Positions 25,980 to 33,020 of a DNA stretch of 64,000 bases are shown piece after piece. Below the pieces are notes generated by a model, which saw only the letters and a list, made by a program, of their open reading frames with translations, was not told where the DNA came from and did not search any database. The DNA is taken from positions 186,001-250,000 of the forward strand of contig NZ_QUEE01000001.1 of assembly GCF_003477885.1 (NCBI RefSeq), written 5' to 3'. The stretch's first letter is position 1. Each line of letters opens with the position of its first letter. Position numbers and translations under genes: made by a program. The stretch comes from Lachnotalea sp. AF33-28. GTDB lineage: Bacteria > Bacillota > Clostridia > Lachnospirales > Lachnospiraceae.

Positions 25980-26870
25980 ATGAATAGAAGAAACCATTCG
26001 GATACCATTTTTGATACGGCCAATGTCATCATCATGTGTGTCCTTCTGCTTATTTTTATATGGCCCCTGTGGTTTGTGGTGGCCGCCTCCTTCAGCGATC
26101 CCAATGAACTGTGGATGGGAAATGTGGTTCTGCTTCCCAAAGGTTTCACGCTGGAGGCCTATGAAAAACTGCTGGAATACTCTGATATCTGGGTCGGATA
26201 TAAAAACAGCATCCTGTATACTGCGGCGGGAACTCTTGTAAATCTGGCTGCGACAGTCGCTCTGGCATATCCGCTCTCGCGCAAAGACTTTATGCCCAGA
26301 AATCTCATTATGATGATGCTGATTGTCACCATGTATTTCAGCGGCGGATTGATCCCGACATATCTCGTCGTAAAAAATCTCGGTATGGTGAATACCTTCT
26401 GGGCAATGATTATCCCCGGAGCGATATCCACGTACAATGTGATTGTTACAAGAACTTATTTTTCGAACAGCATTCCCGCCGAACTGCATAACGCCGCCAA
26501 AATAGACGGTGCTAACAATCTGCAGTTTCTATGGAAAATCGTGCTGCCGCTATCCAAACCTATCCTGGCCGTGATAGGGCTGTATTATGCGGTCGGACAT
26601 TGGAACGATTATTATACGGCTCTGATTTACCTTTATGATAAAAAACTGTTCCCACTCACCTGCTTTTTAAAGAATATGATTATTGACGCGTCGCTGTCCA
26701 TGGAGGGCTCCTTCGGCGTTTCCGCGACAGAGATGGAAAAAATGATACGGCTGTCACAGTCTCTTAAATACAGCACCATCATTATTTCTGTTATACCGCT
26801 GCTTATTATATATCCTTTTATTCAGAAGTTTTTTGTCAAAGGCGTAATGATCGGTTCCATAAAAGGCTGA
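25980..26870 (+). CDS. ABC transporter permease, LplC type
   Basis: Second membrane permease of the importer, 296 residues, six helices, with EAA loop AELHNAAKIDGANNLQFLWK. The ATG at 25980 follows GGAGGATATACG, 12 bases after the previous stop. The end KGVMIGSIKG is the common C-terminus of this family. Confidence 0.92.
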   Translation: MNRRNHSDTIFDTANVIIMCVLLLIFIWPLWFVVAASFSDPNELWMGNVVLLPKGFTLEAYEKLLEYSDIWVGYKNSILYTAAGTLVNLAATVALAYPLSRKDFMPRNLIMMMLIVTMYFSGGLIPTYLVVKNLGMVNTFWAMIIPGAISTYNVIVTRTYFSNSIPAELHNAAKIDGANNLQFLWKIVLPLSKPILAVIGLYYAVGHWNDYYTALIYLYDKKLFPLTCFLKNMIIDASLSMEGSFGVSATEMEKMIRLSQSLKYSTIIISVIPLLIIYPFIQKFFVKGVMIGSIKG

Positions 26871-26915
26871 ATGAGAAAGAATTCCGTATTTTCCAATCAA
26901 ACAAAAGGAGAGACT

Positions 26916-29201
26916 ATGCCAATAACGGAAGTTAATAAAAGTATGTTTGACAATGCCCAGCAGATTTTTATCAAAAACTGCCGCAATATTGTAAATTTTC
27001 AGGCCGGTTTTAAATGCAGGTTCCATGCGCTGGCGGGCAGTGAATATGAGCTGCACATTACTGGAGCAACTTTGTACAGTATTTATTTAAACGGATCATT
27101 TATCTTTTACGGACCGGCCAGAGCTCCCCACGGATACCTGCGCGTGGATACAGTAAAGCTGTATCCGACGGAGGGGGAAAACACCCTATGTGTGAATCTG
27201 GCAGGATATAATTGTCCATCTTTTGCGACGATGGCTCATCCTTCCTTTCTCCAGGCGGAGATTTTTGAAAACGGGACATCCATCCGCCATACGGGACGTG
27301 ACTTTTCAGCGATTTCCTTGAATAAACTTAGAGAGCCGAAAACGTATCGCTACAGTTATCAGAGGGCCTTCACAGAGGTCTGGTATCTGGATAACAGTTC
27401 CGCTTTGACTGACTGGATGGAAACAGATTTTGAAAGTGAACCGGTCTGTGCACATGTCTATGATGAGGTGCTGATTCCGAGAATATTTGAACATCCCGAT
27501 TTTTGTATCGCGGATTTTGGCAGCGCCGCCGCATACGGCGCTTTTGAGCCTGCGGCCAAGCCTGTTGTCTATGACTCAGCCCATCTGACAGGGAGGGATA
27601 CCTCCATGGTATGTTACCCCACCAGTGAAATCAGGCATCATGTGCTCACAGATGTACAGGGAAAGTATACCCCTGACGGCAGCAGGAACCTGACAGATAA
27701 CCGATACGCACTGTTCGATTTCGGTAGGGTGAACACCGGCTTTATAAGGGTGAATATTACCGCGCTCAAAGACAGCGAGGTCTATGTCATTTTTTCAGAG
27801 GACATAACAAAGGACGCGGGCCTCAAACTGGGGGACCTGCCCAGCATAATCACATACGAGCTCAAAGCCGGCGATCGGCCGTATGATCTGGAGGCATTTG
27901 AGGCATATTCACTGCGCTATATGACGGTCCTGGTGAAGCACGGGCAGATACAGATAAACGGTGTAGAGCTGCGTGAGTACTCCTATCCGTTGAGCCACAA
28001 TACCTCGCTGGAAATCAGGGATGAAAAATTATTGCGTATATTTGACGCTGCGAGGGAAACCTTCAGGCAAAACACAATTGACTGCTTTATGGACTGCCCG
28101 GGGAGAGAGCGGGGCGGCTGGCTGTGTGACAGCTATTTTACGGGACAGGCGGAACAGATTTTTGCCGGACACGGTACCGTCGAAGAGCAATTCCTGAAAA
28201 ATTTCATGCTTGCAAAGGAATTTCCGGGACTTCCCGCAGGGCTGCTTCCCGACAATTACCCGGGAGAGAATCTTCAGGTTATTCCCCAATGGATCATGTG
28301 GTATATACTGGAGGTAGATGCATATCTTAGACGCCGAAGGGACGATAAAGAGATTTTCCGGGAGTACTGTTACGTTTTTCTTGAATATCTTGAGCAATTC
28401 CGGCGTGAAGACGGGCTGCTGAAAAAACTGGACGGATGGAATTTTATCGAGTGGTCTTTGGCGAACCAATATGTGGAAATGGCCGATGTAAGCTATCCCA
28501 CCAATATGCTGTATGCCCTGGTACTGGAAACCGTGGGAAATCTCTATGAGGATGAGCGGCTGCTTCACAGCGCAAAACTCATGAAAAAACAGATCGCATT
28601 GTGTTCTTTTACAGGCACACTGTTCTGTGACGGCGCGCGCTGGAACGGGACAGAATACATAAACATGGAAGAGATATCCGAGGCCTGCCAGTTCTATGCT
28701 GTATTCTGCGGCATCGCGGATGAGCAGGATAAGGGATACGCCCGCTTTTATGAATATTTTTACAATATTCTTGGCTACAGGCGCAAGCTTAAACAGGAAT
28801 ATCCGGAAATCGCCTATTCCAACCTTTTTATCGGGATGACAATCCGATTTGAGTGCCTGCTTAAATCCGGCAGATATGAACAGCTGCTGGAAGAGGTAAA
28901 GGAATATTACTGGCATATGGCGGATGAAACCGGCACGCTTTGGGAACATGATTCTAAGTCAGCCAGCTTAAATCACGGCCTTTCCTCTGCCGCGGGCGCG
29001 TTTATCATTAAGGGGATAACTGGAATTATTGAGATTGACGAAGCGGCGCAGGTCATAACGTTCGATGAAAGGACGCCAAAAACCGCCGGGTATAAGGTTT
29101 CGATCGGCCTGGAACAGGGCTGTTTATACGTGGATAGTGACGGCATGAACCGCAGTGTAAAAGTGGACGGTCCGTATCTCCTGCAATATGTAAATAAATA
29201 A
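26916..29201 (+). CDS. GH78-like glycoside hydrolase, putative alpha-L-rhamnosidase
   Basis: Protein of 761 residues without a signal peptide, so cytoplasmic. An N-terminal beta-rich half (jelly-roll type, YSIYLNGSFIFYGPARAP) is followed by a six-hairpin (alpha/alpha)6 domain. Near residue 392 the motif DCPGRERGGWLCDS resembles the catalytic DCPqRE-GW segment of family 78 rhamnosidases. The ATG at 26916 follows AAAAGGAGAG; an upstream in-frame ATG at 26871 lacks a site. It is the last gene of the importer operon and probably cleaves the imported oligosaccharide. The GH78 assignment is by motif only and specificity is open. Confidence 0.75.
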   Translation: MPITEVNKSMFDNAQQIFIKNCRNIVNFQAGFKCRFHALAGSEYELHITGATLYSIYLNGSFIFYGPARAPHGYLRVDTVKLYPTEGENTLCVNLAGYNCPSFATMAHPSFLQAEIFENGTSIRHTGRDFSAISLNKLREPKTYRYSYQRAFTEVWYLDNSSALTDWMETDFESEPVCAHVYDEVLIPRIFEHPDFCIADFGSAAAYGAFEPAAKPVVYDSAHLTGRDTSMVCYPTSEIRHHVLTDVQGKYTPDGSRNLTDNRYALFDFGRVNTGFIRVNITALKDSEVYVIFSEDITKDAGLKLGDLPSIITYELKAGDRPYDLEAFEAYSLRYMTVLVKHGQIQINGVELREYSYPLSHNTSLEIRDEKLLRIFDAARETFRQNTIDCFMDCPGRERGGWLCDSYFTGQAEQIFAGHGTVEEQFLKNFMLAKEFPGLPAGLLPDNYPGENLQVIPQWIMWYILEVDAYLRRRRDDKEIFREYCYVFLEYLEQFRREDGLLKKLDGWNFIEWSLANQYVEMADVSYPTNMLYALVLETVGNLYEDERLLHSAKLMKKQIALCSFTGTLFCDGARWNGTEYINMEEISEACQFYAVFCGIADEQDKGYARFYEYFYNILGYRRKLKQEYPEIAYSNLFIGMTIRFECLLKSGRYEQLLEEVKEYYWHMADETGTLWEHDSKSASLNHGLSSAAGAFIIKGITGIIEIDEAAQVITFDERTPKTAGYKVSIGLEQGCLYVDSDGMNRSVKVDGPYLLQYVNK

Positions 29202-29355
29202 CGCTTATCCGCTGAAAGGGCGGCCGCCTTATTTCTGTAATTGATACAGAATTCAACAACTTTATAACAGTCTGCTACTTTTCTCTTGCCTTTCAGGCGT
29301 TTTTCCCTCACAATAGATCATGTATAACTATCATCATGAACGAGGAGGCGGGCTT

Positions 29356-30075
29356 ATGATAATTGCTGTATGCGATGACCAGATCACTGAGGGCCGGGCT
29401 CTGGCCGGGTGCCTCGCATCCATACTCCAAGACCGCAAGCTGTCCGGAAATCCCATATGCTTTTCAGGTTCCGGTGAAATGCTGAAGGCTATGGGAAACG
29501 GCACCTTTCCAATCAATTTTCTGGATATTTATATGGACGGCATAAACGGTGTGGAACTGGCCCGCATAATCAGAGAACGGAATCCCAGAGCCGCAATCGT
29601 CTTCACAACCGGCAGCAGAGATCACATGGCTGAAGGCTTTGAGGTAGGCGCGGCCCATTATCTGATCAAGCCCTTTTACCGGGCCGATGTGGAGCTGGCG
29701 CTGGACCGCTGTCTGATGCTCTCTAACAGCGCGGAGCCGTATCTTGAGCTGCGCATTCAGCGTGAAACCAGAAGAGTGATGTATTCACAGATTCTCTATA
29801 TTGAGTCCCAGAACCGCTGCTGCATCGTCCACACGCTGGGGGATGAGATACGGTCCTATATCCGTCTGGACCAGCTGCAGGAACAGCTGAAAGATCCCAG
29901 ATTCCTGCGCTGTCATCGCAGCTATATTGTTAACCTGGACTGTATACAGGGCATCTGCGGCAATGATTTTCTGTTGATAAGCGGAATGCCGATCCCTATA
30001 AGGAGGGAGAAGAGGGCAGAATTTAAAGCCTTTTTTGAAAACTACTATTTCGAGAAAACACGCAGTCAGCTGTGA
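29356..30075 (+). CDS. LytTR-type response regulator (AgrA-like)
   Basis: Response regulator of 239 residues. The receiver has Asp7-Asp8 and phospho-acceptor Asp57 in FLDIYMDGI with Lys in YLIKPF. A C-terminal LytTR DNA-binding domain (about 135-235) shows the usual ILYIESQNRCCIVHT and FLRCHRSYIVNLDCI. The ATG at 29356 follows AGGAGGCGGGCTT. It overlaps the partner kinase region and belongs to the AgrA/BlpR class often used in peptide signalling; no AgrB/AgrD or peptide gene is seen nearby. Confidence 0.9.
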   Translation: MIIAVCDDQITEGRALAGCLASILQDRKLSGNPICFSGSGEMLKAMGNGTFPINFLDIYMDGINGVELARIIRERNPRAAIVFTTGSRDHMAEGFEVGAAHYLIKPFYRADVELALDRCLMLSNSAEPYLELRIQRETRRVMYSQILYIESQNRCCIVHTLGDEIRSYIRLDQLQEQLKDPRFLRCHRSYIVNLDCIQGICGNDFLLISGMPIPIRREKRAEFKAFFENYYFEKTRSQL

Positions 30076-30092
30076 GGAAAGGATGGCCGGTT

Positions 30093-31394
30093 ATGAAGGA
30101 TACAATACGGATTTTCGTCAGCGGTTTCTTGTTGAATGCGCCCTATTATCTGCTCTGCTGTGTTCCATTTTACAGCAAGCTGCGTGTGAAAAAGCATACG
30201 CTTTTTACGCTGATCACCGCTACAACGGTGCTGGTCGCAGTCTATTATGTGCTGCGCAACATCCTGTATCCGGATGCGAGGTGGATGGATACGTTTGCAG
30301 TCGTCATCTTCTATCTGGCTTATTTTGCCCAGTATATGTTCTGTTTCCGTCTGTCGCCGCCGAAGCTGCTCTATGTATTTTTAGTCGTGCAGGCCTATGC
30401 CAATATGGTCAATATTACAGCCAAATATATCGATTCGCGCTTTTTTACAAAGGATAAGGCTCTATTCGCATCCTGGCCGTACACTCTGCTGCAGCTTAGC
30501 ATCCTGTTTATCAGCTATCCGTTCCTTTTTCGCCTTTTGCGCAAACATCTAAGCGTTGCCTATGATGATCTGTCGGATAAAAGCTTCTGGCAGCTCTGCA
30601 TCACTCCGGCTCTGTTTTTTCTGGTGAATATGCTCTATACATCTGTATTTATACGATATGCATTTGCCGACTTTCAGATACTCTTCATCTATCTGCTTGT
30701 GCTGGTGACAGGTTTCATCACATATTTCGTCACACTGCGCACAGCGCTGGATGCCGCAAAAGGCGCGCGTCTGGCAGCAGAAAATAAAAACATGGAGCTT
30801 CAGCTGTCGCTGCAGGCACAGGGCTACCGCCAGCTCACACAGAACATTGAACAGACCAGGGCGGCGCGCCACGATCTTAGGCATCATCTGGCTGTGATGG
30901 CCGCTTATGTCGAGCAGGGCGACAGAGACAGTCTGGCTGAATATCTGGAGAATTACCGCGTCAGCCTGCCGGAAGACACTTCCGTTCCCATCTGCGGCAA
31001 TTATGCTGTGGATACCATCGTTCGGCATTACCTGGCCGGCGCGCAGGAATCCGGCGCCGAACTGGACATTAAAATCACGCTTCCCATGAACATAGGCATA
31101 CCGGATACAGATCTTTGCATCGTATTTGGCAATCTTTTTGAAAATGCGGCCAACAGCGTAGCCGGGCAGAAGGACGGGATAAAATTTATCACTTCCCGCT
31201 GCAGCCTGACCGGCAGCAAACTGGTCCTGACCGTTGACAATTCCACGGACTGCGGTACAATGGCCGGCGGCATCGGACAGCAGTCTGTCAGGGCTGTGGC
31301 TGAGAAATACCAGGGCGGCGTCCGTTTTGAGCGGAAGGGGTTAGTCTATAAGAGCTCTGTTCTCCTCTGCATTCCCGCACAGCGGCCGGGTTAA
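30093..31394 (+). CDS. GHKL sensor histidine kinase (AgrC-like)
   Basis: Sensor kinase of 433 residues. The N-terminal 210 residues are six or so membrane helices with no large outer domain, as in AgrC-type peptide receptors. The H box is ARHDLRHHLAVM, the N box FGNLFENAANS. The G box is replaced by a short loop in VDNSTDCGT, as in other GHKL kinases of this class. The ATG at 30093 follows GGAAAGGA; a GTG at 30072 overlapping the previous stop is possible. It is the partner of the LytTR regulator just upstream. The signal is unknown. Confidence 0.87.
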   Translation: MKDTIRIFVSGFLLNAPYYLLCCVPFYSKLRVKKHTLFTLITATTVLVAVYYVLRNILYPDARWMDTFAVVIFYLAYFAQYMFCFRLSPPKLLYVFLVVQAYANMVNITAKYIDSRFFTKDKALFASWPYTLLQLSILFISYPFLFRLLRKHLSVAYDDLSDKSFWQLCITPALFFLVNMLYTSVFIRYAFADFQILFIYLLVLVTGFITYFVTLRTALDAAKGARLAAENKNMELQLSLQAQGYRQLTQNIEQTRAARHDLRHHLAVMAAYVEQGDRDSLAEYLENYRVSLPEDTSVPICGNYAVDTIVRHYLAGAQESGAELDIKITLPMNIGIPDTDLCIVFGNLFENAANSVAGQKDGIKFITSRCSLTGSKLVLTVDNSTDCGTMAGGIGQQSVRAVAEKYQGGVRFERKGLVYKSSVLLCIPAQRPG

Positions 31395-31424
31395 GACAAT
31401 GTTTCAATTTTTTTGCCTATGGTT

Positions 31425-31453
31425 TTGACAAATAATACTTTATTCCGTATAAT
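31425..31453 (+). promoter_or_regulatory. Perfect consensus promoter
   Basis: TTGACA (31425-31430) and TATAAT (31448-31453) are separated by exactly 17 bases. Both hexamers match consensus, so strong constitutive transcription from about 31460 is expected into the structured leader and the SARP-like gene. Confidence 0.85.
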
Positions 31454-31459
31454 AAGTCT

Positions 31460-31600
31460 ATATTATGAAAAAGAATCCCGCTCGCGGGATTCTCCGCCTG
31501 CGGCGGGTCGCTTTAGCGACATAATACCTTCCCGCCGCAGTGCGATCCTTGCGGAGCATTTTTATTCAATAGGACGCATTTTCCTATTGAATAAAATAGG
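31460..31600 (+). other. Structured 5' leader of the SARP-like regulator gene
   Basis: The roughly 215-base leader holds three stable hairpins: 31473-31480 with 31485-31492 (8 bp); 31498-31507 with 31531-31540 (10 bp) enclosing a small 31507-31511/31516-31520 stem; and 31561-31574 with 31582-31595 (14 bp perfect). None is followed by a U run on the plus strand, so it does not look like a simple terminator. It does not match a riboswitch class I know. It could be an unclassified regulatory leader, an RNA-binding-protein target or a separate small RNA. Confidence 0.5.
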
Positions 31601-31676
31601 GTAAGCGTGCCATAACCGTATCCCCTCCGGTTTATAGCCAGCCCAGATTCATGCGGTGGACAATACGAGGTTGAAA

Positions 31677-32912
31677 ATGAAAACATCTGAGGAAAACAAT
31701 CCGACAAATGAAAAAATAATTGTGAACCTTTTCGGCCAGTTCCAGGTAATCAGTTCCAAGGGTGTGCTGAATGAGGATAATATACGCTCCGAGATGGTGG
31801 CAAAACTGCTCGCCTACCTTCTGTCCCATCACGGCAGTATCATTCCGGTGCAGGAGCTCTCCGATGCGATGTGGTCTGAGGATGAAACGGAGAATCCGGT
31901 AGGCGCCCTGAAAAATCTCGCTTACCGGCTTCGCAATGTTTTAAAGGAAATCCTGGGGGAGAGCAATTACATACTCACAGGACGCGGTTCTTATTACTGG
32001 AATCCTGAAATACCGGTCTATGTGGATGCAGAGGAATTTGAAGAATACTGCCGGCGTGCAAAGAGCGGCGGTTCTTTGCAGGAGCAGACAGAGTGGTATG
32101 AAAACGCAGTGGAGCTCTATCAGGGTGATTTTCTGCCCAAACAGGCCTCGGAACATTGGGTGATACCTGTCTCCACCTATTATCACACACTGTTTCTGGA
32201 CGCCGCCAAGGCGCTGGCGGGGCTGTATGAGCTGGATCAGCAATATGATAAGATGGCGTCCGTATGCTCAAAGGCTATAGAAAAGGATGGGCTTGACGAA
32301 CAGCTGCACTGTCTGTTCATCAAAGCTTTAGTGGGGCAGAACAAGCATGGTCTGGCCCTGGCTCATTACTCCAAGGCCACCGCGGCGCTGTATGAAAATC
32401 TCGGCACGAAGCCTTCCAAAGAGCTGCAGGAAGTGTATCAGGACCTGTTAAAGTCAAAAAATGAACTGGAGACCGACTTAAGCGTCATACAGTCAGACCT
32501 GTCTGAGGAAGCGGAGCCAGAAGGTGTATTCCTGTGCGAATACGGGGTATTCCGCCAGATTTACCGCCTGGAGGTGCGCAGATCCGCCCGCCTCGGACTC
32601 TCCGAATACGTGTTGCTGCTCACAGTCACCCCCAAGGCCTATGTATCCCAGAACAGCGACACTTATCTGAAGGTCATCAACGACGCCATGGAACAGCTGA
32701 AAGGTGTGCTGAACGGCTCCCTGCGCATCGGAGATGTGGCGTCCCGTTACAGCGGTTCCCAGTATGTGGTCATGCTGCCCACCTGCACCTTTGAATCCGC
32801 CGAAATGGTGACCAACCGCATTCTGACCAGATTTTATGCGCTGTCCAAGTATCCTAAGGTGAATATACAATTCAGTCTGGAGGAAATATCGCTTTCCAGA
32901 GTCGTATCATAA
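31677..32912 (+). CDS. SARP/BTAD-type regulator with degenerate GGDEF-like C-terminus
   Basis: Protein of 411 residues. Residues 15-110 are a winged-helix DNA-binding domain of the OmpR/SARP type (VNLFGQFQVISSKG, LLAYLLSHHGSIIPVQELSDAMW). Residues 120-260 are a bacterial transcriptional activator (BTAD) helical repeat domain (YQGDFLPKQ, DEQLHCLFIKALVGQNKHGLAL). The last 140 residues look like a GGDEF fold in which the active-site motif is SGSQY (VASRYSGSQYVVMLP), so no cyclic-di-GMP synthesis is expected. The ATG at 31677 follows GAGG; a GTG at 31656 has no site. It stands alone behind a consensus promoter. Targets are unknown. Confidence 0.8.
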   Translation: MKTSEENNPTNEKIIVNLFGQFQVISSKGVLNEDNIRSEMVAKLLAYLLSHHGSIIPVQELSDAMWSEDETENPVGALKNLAYRLRNVLKEILGESNYILTGRGSYYWNPEIPVYVDAEEFEEYCRRAKSGGSLQEQTEWYENAVELYQGDFLPKQASEHWVIPVSTYYHTLFLDAAKALAGLYELDQQYDKMASVCSKAIEKDGLDEQLHCLFIKALVGQNKHGLALAHYSKATAALYENLGTKPSKELQEVYQDLLKSKNELETDLSVIQSDLSEEAEPEGVFLCEYGVFRQIYRLEVRRSARLGLSEYVLLLTVTPKAYVSQNSDTYLKVINDAMEQLKGVLNGSLRIGDVASRYSGSQYVVMLPTCTFESAEMVTNRILTRFYALSKYPKVNIQFSLEEISLSRVVS

Positions 32913-32945
32913 TTTTGCCCCCCGCCGGATTGGCGGGGGGCAAAA
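32913..32945. terminator. Bidirectional terminator
   Basis: A 14-bp perfect stem (32913-32926 with 32932-32945) begins with TTTT and ends with AAAA, so it has a U run in both directions. It ends the SARP-like gene and the convergent six-gene operon whose last stop is at 33021. Confidence 0.88.
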
Positions 32946-33020
32946 TATTCCCATTTCTCTTCCCAGCTTTTCCGATACCCTGGTGCAGGCAAGCATGGGA
33001 TAATGGGGTGCTTTATAGTG

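Noticed and set aside
28029..28949. A 306-codon minus-strand ORF opposite the GH78-like gene
   Set aside because: Antisense shadow of a conserved enzyme frame, with no recognisable domain.
29356..31394. Complete agr-type quorum sensing system
   Set aside because: Regulator and kinase fit AgrA and AgrC, but no AgrB protease or AgrD-like peptide gene could be found in the flanking DNA.
31465..31524. A 19-codon ORF in the structured leader as a leader peptide
   Set aside because: There is no ribosome site before its ATG and its codons coincide with the hairpin arms, so its peptide is probably a by-product of the palindromes.
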